A DNA stretch of 64,000 bases, taken from assembly GCF_022539505.1 (NCBI RefSeq), contig NW_025899969.1, positions 1 through 64,000 of the forward strand. Direction: 5' to 3'. The notes under the pieces are model-generated. The model did not search any database, had not been told where the DNA came from, and saw only the letters and a list, made by a program, of their open reading frames with translations. The position numbers and the translations under genes are program-made. Shown here one piece after another: positions 42,811-52,742 of this stretch (its first letter is position 1; the number at the start of each line of letters is the position of its first letter). The DNA is from Lolium rigidum (Eukaryota; Streptophyta; Magnoliopsida; Poales; Poaceae).

Positions 42811-44076
42811 ATGGATATGTCACCGGCGCAACGTCGCCGTCGGGGGTGGGACAAGGGCGAGTCCAGGCCCAAGAAGAGGAAAGGGGCCGGGCGGAGGACG
42901 AGCGTGCACGACCTCCCGGAGCACGTCTTCGAGCAGATCCTCTTCCGCCTCGGTCCCTACTCTCCTTACCTCGTCCGCGCCGCCGCCACGTGCCGACGGT
43001 GGTTCCGCGTCGTGGCGGACGCCGGCTTTCTCGCCCGGCTCGCCACGACGACACACGCCGGGGACTACCGCACCATCGATGGATGCTCCGTCTTCATCCC
43101 GTCCTCGCCTCTCAACGATGATGGTCGCCGCCGCTTCTCCCTCGACTTCCTCCCAGACAATGAGTCCTGGGAGCTCGCCGACAGCCGCGACAGCCTCCTT
43201 CTCCTTACCAAGAAAGAGTCCGCCTACGGGTCATGCTCCCTTAAGCACAACTATGACCCTTGTCGTTGTTGCGACGTCGTCGTCTGCGATCCGCTCAGGG
43301 CACGCTACCAGGTGATCCCATGGCCGCTGGGTGGGGACAGATCGGATTGCCTCGGCCTGTTCCTGGCCGGCGGCGGCGATGGCCGCCCCTCGAGCATGTC
43401 CAATTTCAGAATCATTGTTGTGATCCAGCAAACCATAGTGGTTGGATACACCACAGGAATCGACGGCGTCTGGCACTCTATAGACGAAGAGTTCCCCGAT
43501 GATCCGGAATCGATCACGGGTGACTTCTTTGCTGGGCGTGCCAATGGCTCTTTGTAATGGGGACTTGAAGAAGACATCACTATGGTGATTGTTCTTGACG
43601 AGGCAACTTGGACGTTCTCCTTGTCCCGGCTTCCTTGGAGGCTGTCCAGCGATAAGACCGCTCGGATTATAGGTGGCCAGGATGGCATGTTGCGTGTTGT
43701 GCGCCTCATAGGTAAGAATCTCTATGTCTTCGCGCAGACGCGTCTTGGTTGCAACAGCGACAACCACAAGTGGGTGCTAGAGAAGCGGTTGTGTTTGTCA
43801 AACACCACAATTGGGCTGCCAGGATGCGACGAGAGCTTGCTCAAACAAAAAATTGTTATTATCAGGGCAAACGACGAGTACATCCTCCTCTCACTAAGTG
43901 ATGGGACATGGGCATTCACAGTCGAGCTCGATGCGATGAGGGTAGAGAGCGAACACCCAAGGAACAAATACACCGGAAAAGTGTACCCGTATGTGTTACC
44001 ATGGCCACCGGTGTTGTCTGATCTCAGCAAAGAGCAATATGCTGTAGTGCGTAGGCATAAGTGTGATAGGAAATAG
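42811..44076 (+). pseudogene. F-box protein gene C1, nonsense mutation
   Basis: This single-exon gene starts MDMSPAQRRRRGWDKGESR; the basic N-terminal part (residues 7-30, KKRKGAGRR) looks like a nuclear signal. The F-box occupies residues about 30-75 (SVHDLPEHVFEQILFRL, AATCRRWF). The open frame ends after 248 codons at TAA (43555-43557), where all other copies have TAC for Tyr in NGSLYWG. The same frame then stays open to the normal stop at 44074, so this is one recent C-to-A change. From about codon 100 it is nearly identical to C4 (DNESWEL, AYGSCSLKHNYDP, VVGYTTGID). A 248-residue product that keeps the F-box could still be made. Confidence 0.9.
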
Positions 44077-44090
44077 CTCAACAATATATT

Positions 44091-44548
44091 GTGAAAATGG
44101 ACATCCTAGCTTCTGTTAAAGGTAACTATTCTTTGCTTAGTCCTAATATTAATGGATCCATTACATATAAAGTATTGATATCTATTAAAGTTGGTAATGA
44201 TCAGTCTTATGTATCTAATCTTATTAATGATATGATGCAAACTAAGTTAGAAAGATGTTTAGATTTTTCTACTGCCAACCCCAAGGTTGTTGTCATACTT
44301 GAGTTGCATGATTGAATTAAAACACTTCCTACCATATCCTCATAGTGGGTGGTTCGAACCTACTTAGGGATCATGTAAGAAGAAAATGGAAATATAACCA
44401 TGCAATGGGAATTTTTTTGTTCAATGGATGGACTAGTAGATGGGCTTTGATTGATTCAAAGTTGGCAAATAGAAGCTAATTTGGGGTAATCATCAAGATA
44501 ACTTTCATTTTATATATATGCATTTGATAGTGTTTAGTTTCTATATAT
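44091..44548 (+). pseudogene. LINE ORF1/ORF2 remnant behind C1, internally deleted
   Basis: A frame starts 15 bases after the C1 stop (MDILASVKGNYSLLSPNING...). The same sequence follows C3, C4, C5 and C6, and after C6 it leads into a LINE endonuclease, so I read it as LINE ORF1. Compared with C6, about 600 bases are missing here between two copies of tacttga. The rest (44320-44540) is endonuclease remnant matching 61080-61315. Confidence 0.65.
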
Positions 44549-45056
44549 AATGCGTGCCAATGGCTATTTGTACTGGGGAGTCGAAGAAGACAGCTCTATC
44601 ATGCTTGTTCTTGATGAGGCCACCGCGGTCTTCTCCTTGGACCGTCTCCCTGAGAATGTCTCGGGTCTGCCTGATGAAGACATTGCCTGGCTCACGGCGG
44701 CGACGATGGCGTGCTGCGCGCCTTGCGTCTGATAGGCAACGATCTCAATGTTTTCGTGCGGAGGAATCTGGGTTGCAGCAACTATGACGAGTGGGTGTTG
44801 GAGAAGCAACTGGACTTGCTGGAGGCCACCGCTGGGCTGCCGGGGCACGACGAGGCCTTTTTTCGACCAAGAAGTCTTTTTTCATGGGGCAAATGGCAAG
44901 TGTATCGTCCTCTCGCTAAGTGATCAGACATGGGTATTCTCCGTTGACCTCGACACGATGCGGGTAAAACCCGAAACATACATCGAGCAAATGTACCCGT
45001 ACGAGTTGCCATGGCCCCCAGTGTTGCCTGATGTCAGCAAAAAAGGAAGACAATAA
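44549..45056 (+). pseudogene. F-box fragment C2 (A-type C-terminal part)
   Basis: It begins abruptly at RANGYLYWGVEEDSSIMLVL, the middle of the protein, and matches copy A, not C1-C6 (LDRLPENVSGLPDED, LNVFVRRN, DLLEATAGLPGHDEA, YPYELPWPPVLPDVSKKG). The reading frame changes twice, near 44695 (a base lost in the IIGG region) and near 44860 (an extra T in the tttttt run). No F-box is present, so it is a dead 5'-truncated copy. The junction with the LINE remnant is at about 44549. Confidence 0.85.
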
Positions 45057-45286
45057 TCCTGCTCATTATGTGTCAAAATTCCTGGAGATCAAAATTGACT
45101 TGATACGGGACTGTACAAAGGATGAGACTTCTTTTTACTATATCTTATAACTGAAAAAAACGTACACAATGCAGGGGTGCTCATATATACTTACAAAAAT
45201 AATTTTTTCCTGTGTCAAATTTATCCCTTTCCATGTCTTGGGATACAACTATGTTGTAACACCCTCTTATGTCCGATTCAGAAGTT
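45057..45286 (+). other. 3' flank of C2, A-type spacer
   Basis: It matches 9527-9705 after copy A, with a short extra AT-rich piece near 45160-45210. It ends in the 13-base target site cgattcagaagtt (45274-45286). Confidence 0.7.
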
Positions 45287-46818
45287 TTTGAAACCAGGCA
45301 AGACTTGCCATTTTCATTAATAGAGAAGAATAGGTGGTCAGTTTATTAACGGAAAACCGACCAAAAACCAGTACAAACACCCATGCCGACTGCCATGGAA
45401 CACGACCGTCGCATGGGCACACACAACCACCCTGGCAACCCAACGAAGCTGCACAAACACCACCTAGGCGAAGATCATCGTCGAGGTTGCTCATCGGCGT
45501 CATCGTCATCACTCCGCACCCGCAGCGACTCTGACTTCCCCGAAGAAGCGACCACCAAAGAAGATCTTGCCGAAGCGGCAACACGAGGTTCAAGCTGGCC
45601 ACTGCCAAACAGGTGGCTCCTCGTGTGGGGAACACAGCTCCGACTCGGATGACGAGCTCCAGCGAGGGGATGCGCAAGACCCGCGCTGAGGGTGAACTTC
45701 ACCTGGACCGCCCCTTGCAGGTCATCGTACATCGCCCAAGAGAAGACCTCGAAGAACATGGAAGCTCCGACTCCACAGCAACGAAAGACCAGCATGGAGG
45801 AAACTCGGACACGCTGGGCCAAGCCGACTAACAAGGTCTTGCCGCGACCAAACCATCACTCTTCAACGCCACCGTTGCCACAAAAGCCGCCACACGGAAC
45901 ACCGACATTGCCGGTTGGACACCTGCCAACCGCGAAGTTGTGTGCGTCCAGCCCAAAGGAAGTGCAGATGTGATCGAGGTCTTCTAGACGACGCCCCAAA
46001 GGAGGTAAGCATCGTGAGACGACGCCCGTCGCCCGACCCAACAGGGCCAAAGCTTTCACCCGATGAGCCTGATCCGAGCTTGGAGGCCGAGAGAGCTCCA
46101 CGACGGTGCCTCCAACAAGGGAACAACGCCCGCGGGCGCAGCCACCGCCGGCCGGACATAGCCGGGCAGACTTTCGCCCGGAACTTCAAGGTCACCATCC
46201 CCACGCAACTGGCCGAAGCCAGCCTGCAGTTCCACTGGCCCGCACACACCTGCAACCACGATCGCGCCATCGGGAAGCAGGGCCACCACAGACCTCGCCG
46301 CCGACGAAGTCAACGGGCAAGATCCTGCACGATCTGGCGACCACCTCCAGGGCGCCGTCGACGACCAGCAACAGCCAGCAGGCCGCCAGCCCCGCACAAA
46401 GGAACCACATAGCAGGAGGGGTGGCCGCCACCCCACCCCATCGCGACGAGCCGCAGCCACAGGGCTGCCGGGGTTGATGCCGTCGGGCCGGTGCAGGGGA
46501 GCCGGAGCTCAGGCACCGGAGGCGCAGCAGAGGAGTCCACGGCGCGCGAGGGGGACTCCAGGCCGCCAGGAGCCGCCGGACCGGCCGCCGCCGCAGGGGG
46601 CCAAGCCTCCCCAACCGGAGCAGAGTCGCCGCCCCGATCCGCGATTGCAGCGCGGCCGCGCAGGAGAGGCCCCGCCGCCGCCGTCTTCCACACGGGCTTA
46701 GCCCGGTGAAGTCATCCCGCGACGGCGAGGAGGGGTGGAGCCTGGGGGCTGGGGTTAGGTTTCCCCCGAGCCGCCCCTAGAGACGACGCGGGGGTCAGCT
46801 GATGAAAATAACAGACAA
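45287..46818 (-). mobile_element. Retroposon insertion (about 1.53 kb), LINE-derived or non-autonomous
   Basis: It is flanked by a perfect 13-base duplication (cgattcagaagtt, 45274-45286 and 46819-46831); the uninterrupted site is seen after copy A near 9700. A long duplication of this size and a short T run at the left edge (an A tail on the reverse strand) fit target-primed insertion. On the reverse strand the right part resembles a GC-rich LINE 5' region (gaggctccacccctcct), and the left part ends with a frame reading FGRFSVNKLTTYSSLL, like a LINE 3' end. No endonuclease or reverse transcriptase is present. The many overlapping GC-rich frames are not supported as genes. Confidence 0.8.
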
Positions 46819-46831
46819 CGATTCAGAAGTT

Positions 46832-46965
46832 GTACTTGTCCCTAGACTTGCATTGTGTCCTCTGATGGAGTTGGACTTTATATCTAAGTGTGGCAAGAAA
46901 GAAATGCCATTATTTTTGGTCCAAATATCCAGAAAATAGGTAAGGCTATCAGTAGTATAGATTAT
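46832..46965 (+). other. A-type spacer, continuation after the retroposon
   Basis: It matches 9705-9840 and leads without a break into the C3 upstream region. Confidence 0.65.
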
Positions 46966-47279
46966 GCCTTTTAATACCTCGCCTTGGCCCACTTCGCAAC
47001 TGCTTTCACGATCTGGAGGCAGGCATGAATCCAGTGAAGATCAACAAGATTCGTGCATATCAGCAACGCATCCGCGACTGCTAGCTGCCTCCAGCTCACT
47101 TCCTACGCAACATGCTATGAGAGAAGACACGCCTGGCCGACTCGGATACCTCACAGGCTTTTAATTACCTTCCGAATTCGGATCAACCCCGCTGCATACA
47201 TAATCTGGGAGTGGGAGGTCCTTCGCCGCCACACTAGATGTACCGCAGTATTTTCCAGCAGATCTTACCTTTTCCGTCA
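46966..47279 (+). promoter_or_regulatory. Upstream region of F-box C3 (short type)
   Basis: It is nearly identical to 54461-54776 before C5. It shares the gctttcacgatctggaggca block and the final 100 bases with C1, C4 and C6 but lacks their longer distal part. No TATA box is clear. Confidence 0.6.
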
Positions 47280-48548
47280 ATGAATATGTCACCGGCGCAA
47301 CTTCGACGGCGGCGATGGGACAAGTGCGAGTCCAGGCCCAAGAAGAGGAAAGGGGCTGGGCGGAGGACGACCGTGCACGACCTCCCGGAGCACGTCTTCG
47401 AGCAGATCCTCTTCCGCCTCGGTCCCTACTCCCCTTACCTCGTCCGCGCCGCCGCCACGTGCCGGCGGTGGTTTCGCATCGTGGCGGACGCCGGCTTCCT
47501 CGCCCGGCTCGCCACGACGACACACGCCGGTGACTACCGCACCATCGACGGACGCTCCGTCTTCGTCCCGTCCTTGCCTCTCGATGATGATGGCCGCCGC
47601 CGCTTCTCCCTCGACTTCCTGCCAGACAGCGAGTCCTGGGAGCTCGCCGACAGCCGCGACAGCCTCCTTCTCCTTTCCAAGAAAGAGTCTGCCTACGAGT
47701 CATGCTCCCTTGAGCACAACTATGACAGTTGTCGTTGTTGCGACGTCGTCGTCTGCGATCCGCTCAGGGCATGCTACCAGGTGATCCCATGGCCGTTGGA
47801 TGGTGAGGACAGATTGGATTGCATCGGCCTGTTCCTAGCCGGCGGCGGCGATGGCCGCCCCTCGAGCATGTCCAATTTCACAATCATTGTTGTGATCCAG
47901 CAAACCGAAATGTTTGGATACACAATAGGAATCGACGGCGTCTGGCACTCTATACGCGAAGAGTACCCTCGCGATCTGGAATCGATCACGGGTGACTTCT
48001 TTGTCGGGCGTGCCAATGGCTCTTTGTACTGGGGACTTGAAGAAGACATCACTATGGTGATTGTTCTTGATGAGGCCACCTGGACGCTCTCCTTGGCCCG
48101 ACTTCCTTGGGGGCTGTCCAGCGATAAGACCGCCCGGATTATCGGTGGCCAGGACGGCATGTTGCGTGTTGTGCGCCTGGTAGGCAAGAATCTCTATGTC
48201 TTCGCGCAGACGCGTCTTGGTTGCAACGGCAACAACCACGAGTGGGTGCTAGAGAAGAGGTTGTGTTTGTCAAACACCACAATTGGGCTACCAGGACGCG
48301 ATGAGAGCTTGCTCAAACAGAAAATTGTTATTATCAGGGCAAACGACGAGTACATCCTCCTCTCACTAAGTGATGGGACGTGGGCATTCACAATCGAGCT
48401 CGATACGATACGGGTAGAGAGCGAACACCCGAGGAACAATTACACCGGAAAAGTGTACCCGTATGTATTACCATGGCCGCCGGTGTTGTCTGATCTCAGC
48501 AAAGAGCAATATGCTGTAGTGCGTAGGCATAAGTGTGATATGAAATAG
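47280..48548 (+). CDS. F-box protein, copy C3
   Basis: A 422-residue intron-free protein. I chose the ATG at 47280 (MNMSPAQLRRRRWDK) because C4-C6 start at the same place; an in-frame ATG 14 codons earlier lies in the conserved leader. A basic segment (residues 7-30, KKRKGAGRR) is a likely nuclear signal. The F-box is at about 30-75 (TVHDLPEHVFEQILFRL, RAAATCRRWF). The C-terminal 340 residues include SWELADSRDSLLLL, CRCCDVVVCDPLR, ITGDFFVGRANGSLYWG, IVLDEATWTLSL, ARIIGGQDGMLRVVRL and YPYVLPWPP; they look like a grass-type F-box-associated beta-repeat region. F-box proteins bind SKP1 and choose targets for ubiquitination by SCF complexes. The target is unknown. No lesion was seen. Confidence 0.9.
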   Translation: MNMSPAQLRRRRWDKCESRPKKRKGAGRRTTVHDLPEHVFEQILFRLGPYSPYLVRAAATCRRWFRIVADAGFLARLATTTHAGDYRTIDGRSVFVPSLPLDDDGRRRFSLDFLPDSESWELADSRDSLLLLSKKESAYESCSLEHNYDSCRCCDVVVCDPLRACYQVIPWPLDGEDRLDCIGLFLAGGGDGRPSSMSNFTIIVVIQQTEMFGYTIGIDGVWHSIREEYPRDLESITGDFFVGRANGSLYWGLEEDITMVIVLDEATWTLSLARLPWGLSSDKTARIIGGQDGMLRVVRLVGKNLYVFAQTRLGCNGNNHEWVLEKRLCLSNTTIGLPGRDESLLKQKIVIIRANDEYILLSLSDGTWAFTIELDTIRVESEHPRNNYTGKVYPYVLPWPPVLSDLSKEQYAVVRRHKCDMK

Positions 48549-49230
48549 CTCAACAATATATTGTGAAAATGGACATCCTAGCTTCTATTAAAGGTAATTA
48601 TTCTTTGCTTAGTCCTAATATTAATGGATCCATTACTCTCCTCGTCTTCTTCCCAAGAGCCATTAGACTATGGAAATAAAAAGGAGCGGCACCATGGACC
48701 CGCTATGGATAATGAAGAGCATCCCTTATAAGTTGGTCTCCACCTCTCCAAAGTAGCAAGGTGGGACTAAACATTGCAATGCAATGCTACCTTCTACGCA
48801 GGAAATGTAGTGGGCTGTTTATTTGGTCCTTATTTGGTCCAAGCAAGTGTTGTTGCTGCTGGATCAAGGCCTTGTTGGAGCATACTCTGCTGTCACCGGT
48901 AGTTACAAAACATGCATTAAAAAGGAATTGCAAGTTCACACATATCCCCAAAAAAAAAAAACTAACTTGCATTTTCTGCCTAAGAATTGCAGACCGAATT
49001 GGATGGATATGTGCTTGTGTTGGGCAACACATGTACGGAAATACATGCACTGTATTTGATTAAATTAGATCAACCAGGATGATTGTGTGAGGCGATGTAG
49101 CTTGCATGCAGCTTACACAGGTGATCACGAGAAAGAGGCCGCTTTCAATTAGCATCTTTCTCGAGAAAAATCTTGGTCCAACTAGCTATGATGTCAATTG
49201 TTGTCCGGCATGCATATCTGGCCAAAGTCA
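48549..49230 (+). other. C3 3' flank and unassigned filler
   Basis: 48549-48636 is the LINE ORF1-like sequence shared with the other copies. At 48637 it switches to about 590 bases of unknown origin, with no domain recognised. A poly-A-like run (48952-48961) is present. Confidence 0.5.
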
Positions 49231-50583
49231 CAGAAGGTTTCTCACGCAGAAAAATTGAATCTAAAGAAATAATCCTCAAAACCTTAGTTTGATAGAATGC
49301 ACATACTAATGATACTGAGTCCCGAGTATCACCGCAGCTTTGATCAAGCTTTCAGAAGCAGCAAAAAAAAAATCTTACAAAGGCTGTAGTGAAGTGGAAA
49401 TATACCGAATTATGTTAAGTAAATCACTACATGCTGCTTACACGAACAATCAAATACAAGGATATCTATGATAAGGTAAATGTGAACGTTTCCTGTAGTT
49501 AACAACAATACCGTTTCTCTTAGACTCCTAGACTCCTACTCTTAGACTTGCTGTGGGTAACTTCTTTATGTGACGTAGAAGGACAATATGTAACGGAGTT
49601 ATTGGATTGGCAAGAAATGCAGGAGCTCGATCAAGGCCTTGGCTATCTCAGAGCTATTCCATCGATGAATCAAGGAGGTCGCCCAACAGCCTAGCATCTG
49701 CACATTTAATCAAACAATGGGGCACACACAATACACATAATGTTAAGCTATATGTGAAGTGTCAGCAAACCAATTTCATAGTTTAAAAGAGTGGGGAATT
49801 AAAAGATTATTACCTGGATGCCGTGAACTAGCTAATCTTGTCATATTACCTCCCTATTGTCTCTGCCTAGTCACATAGCATCGTCATGTGAGATAGCGCC
49901 GCACCAGTCACCAGTCACCACAGGCTGAAAGATAAAAGGAGCATGGAACTACCGATGCGTCGTCACGTCTCTTTGCAAAGCACCTGCGCATGTTGACTCA
50001 AGAAGCGCATCCGCCGATATCCTTACGTACCTTGACTCCGCTCGCGAGACGGAAACAAAAGAAAGGAGACTCACGTTCGGATCAGCGGCTGCTCGTTTGT
50101 GTTGGATGGATTGTCGGGCCGCGCAATTAATCGACGAACCCAAGATTTCATATATAGTTTTGAGTTTGACTTAAAACAAACAAAATAGAGGGGGGAAAAT
50201 AAGGAGGCGATCGAGCGAAACAGTTTGGATTTTGCGCCCACTTTGCACCTGCTTTCACGATCTGGAGGCAGGCATGAATCCAGTGAAGATCAACGAGATT
50301 CGTGCGTACCAGTTGATTTGATTTGATTGAGCCTGGACTAGTCTGGTGTGATCAGCAACGCATCCGCATCCGCGACTGCTAGCTGCCTCCAGCTCGCTTC
50401 CTACGCGACTTGCTATGAGAGAAGACACGCCTGGCCGACTCGGATACCTCACAGGCCACGTTTAATTACCTTCCTAAATTCGGATCAATCCCGCTGGATA
50501 CATAATCTGGGAGTCGGAGGTCCTCTCGGCCGCCACACTAGATCTACCGCAGTATTTTCCAGCAGATCTTACCTTTTCCGTCA
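49231..50583 (+). promoter_or_regulatory. Upstream region of F-box C4 (long type)
   Basis: About 1.35 kb is nearly collinear with 57651-58993 before C6, and its 3' 600 bases with the split region before C1. It carries the intact target site of the Mutator-like element (catatatagttttgag, near 50152). It is conserved as a unit with the coding region, so it is a duplicated promoter segment. Confidence 0.7.
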
Positions 50584-51849
50584 ATGAATATGTCACCGGC
50601 GGAACGTCGCCGGCGGCGGTGGGACAAGGGCGAGTCCAGGCCCAAGAGGAGGAAAGGGGCCGGGCGGAGGACGACCGTGGACGACCTCCCGGAGCACGTC
50701 TTCGAGCAGATCCTCTCCCGCCTCGGTCCCTACTCCCCTTACCTCGTCCGCGCCGCCGCCACGTGCCGGCGGTGGTTCCGCGTCGTGGCGGACACCGGCT
50801 TCCTCGCCCGGCTCGCCACGACGACGCACGCCGGCGACTACCGCACCATCGACGGACGCTCCGTCTTCGTCCCGTCCTCGCCTCTCAACGATGATGGTCG
50901 CCGCCGCTTCTCCCTCGACTTCCTCCCAGACAATGAGTCCTGGGAGCTCGCCGACAGCCGCGACAGCCTCCTTCTCCTTACCAAGAAAGAGTCCGCCTAC
51001 GGGTCATGCTCCCTTAAGCACAACTATGACCCTTGTCGTTGTTGCGACGTCGTCGTCTGCGATCCGCTCAGGGCACGCTACCAGGTGATCCCATGGCCGC
51101 TGGGTGGGGACAGATCGGATTGCATCGGCCTGTTCCTGGCCGGCGGCGGCGATGGCCGCCCCTCGAGCATGTCCAATTTCAGAATCATTGTTGTGATCCA
51201 GCAAACCATAGTGGTTGGATACACCACAGGAATCGACGGCGTCTGGCACTCTATAGACGAAGAGTTCCCCGATGATCCGGAATCGATCACGGGTGACTTC
51301 TTTGCTGGGCGTGCCAATGGCTCTTTGTACTGGGGACTTGAAGAAGACATCACTATGGTGATTGTTCTTGACGAGGCAACTTGGACGTTCTCCTTGTCCC
51401 GGCTTCCTTGGAGGCTGTCCAGCGATAAGACCGCTCGGATTATAGGTGGCCAGGATGGCATGTTGCGTGTTGTGCGCCTGATAGGTAAGAATCTCTATGT
51501 CTTCGCGCAGACGCGTCTTGGTTGCAACAGCGACAACCACAAGTGGGTGCTAGAGAAGCGGTTGTGTTTGTCAAACACCACAATTGGGCTACCAGGATGC
51601 GACGAGAGCTTGCTCAAACAAAAAATTGTTATTATCAGGGCAAACGACGAGTACATCCTCCTCTCACTAAGTGATGGGACATGGGCATTCACAGTCGAGC
51701 TCGATGCGATGAGGGTAGAGAGCGAACACCCAATGAACAAGTACACCGGAAAAGTGTACCCGTATGTGTTACCATGGCCACCGGTGTTGTCTGATCTCAG
51801 CAAAGAGCAATATGCTGTAGTGCGTAGGCATAAGTGTGATAGGAAATAG
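50584..51849 (+). CDS. F-box protein, copy C4
   Basis: 421 residues, intron-free, start MNMSPAERRRRRWDKGESR. The basic N-terminal segment (KRRKGAGRR) is followed by the F-box, which here begins TVDDLPEHVFEQILSRL: the His found in the other copies is Asp, next to the LP motif. The remainder is almost identical to C1 (DNESWEL, LLTKKESAYGSCSLKHN, VVGYTTGIDGVWHSIDEEFP, LPWRLSSDK) and differs from C3, C5 and C6 in the same blocks. It has an intact frame with the normal CDRK end. It would be an SCF substrate receptor; the target is unknown. Confidence 0.9.
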   Translation: MNMSPAERRRRRWDKGESRPKRRKGAGRRTTVDDLPEHVFEQILSRLGPYSPYLVRAAATCRRWFRVVADTGFLARLATTTHAGDYRTIDGRSVFVPSSPLNDDGRRRFSLDFLPDNESWELADSRDSLLLLTKKESAYGSCSLKHNYDPCRCCDVVVCDPLRARYQVIPWPLGGDRSDCIGLFLAGGGDGRPSSMSNFRIIVVIQQTIVVGYTTGIDGVWHSIDEEFPDDPESITGDFFAGRANGSLYWGLEEDITMVIVLDEATWTFSLSRLPWRLSSDKTARIIGGQDGMLRVVRLIGKNLYVFAQTRLGCNSDNHKWVLEKRLCLSNTTIGLPGCDESLLKQKIVIIRANDEYILLSLSDGTWAFTVELDAMRVESEHPMNKYTGKVYPYVLPWPPVLSDLSKEQYAVVRRHKCDRK

Positions 51850-52642
51850 CTCAACAATATATTGTGAAAATGGACATCCTAGCTTCTGTTAAAGGTAACT
51901 ATTCTTTGCTTAGTTCTATAGAATGGCTTGCAGATGAGATCATATTACCTAGAGAAAATGGCAACCAGAGTAACTGATTCCCTCTGTTTAGGGACTGGGC
52001 TAGCAGATGAGATGATTTTTAGCTGGTAAGTATCGACTAGAACCTGTCCCACGGGAAGCCCCTTGTTGCAAGAATTCAAGAACAGAAGTGTGTGATTGTT
52101 TATTTACACCTATGAAGTTCTGATAACACATGTAGGCTTTTACATACTCTTAGAGGAAGTTTTCACCTCTTTGCAAGAATTCAGGAACAGAAGATTGTAT
52201 TCATCCCTTCGACACAGAGAACGGGGTTTCCACCTCCTTTAAAAAAACAATGACATATTTTTTGTTCATTTACAAGATCAGCCTGGAAACTAATGATGTT
52301 GTTGCATGCAACATACAGAGGTATTCACCTGAAATTGGTGGTACTGAAATGATAAATTTCACCAATCAAAAGCTATGACCTTTATGTGATTTTGAAAGGT
52401 AAGCATGCATGTGCATTGCCAGATGTTGGTGATATGTTCGGTCTGGATAGTTAACGAAAGTACGATGAGGTTGAAGTATTAGCCAGTATATTAGTTTGTC
52501 AATGTTGTGTCATTTACGTTAGTAGTTAGTATTGTTTGTAACTTTGAAGTCGTCACCTATGTCTCAGGAATTTTGCACTATTTTGCATATCGTTGGCAGT
52601 AGAAGAAACTTACAACTTTGATTTATTTCTCAAAACGTGCAG

Positions 52643-52742
52643 GCGTTCGACATCTTGGACCTCGAAAAGTTTGCTGCATTCATCCACAAGCTGGCCGCCG
52701 AATCACTATGCGCAATCTGCTTCAAGCTGTATATTAAGATAT
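52643..52742 (+). pseudogene. Possible captured exon in the Helitron-rich spacer
   Basis: After an acceptor-like aaaacgtgcag the frame reads AFDILDLEKFAAFIHKLAAE, then SLCAICFKLYIKI, with coding-like composition unlike its AT-rich surroundings. The parent gene is not recognised. The exon reading is a guess from composition and the splice-like edge. Confidence 0.3.

Noticed and set aside
45863..46693. Several overlapping frames in the retroposon
   Set aside because: All six frames are long because of GC content, and none shows a domain.
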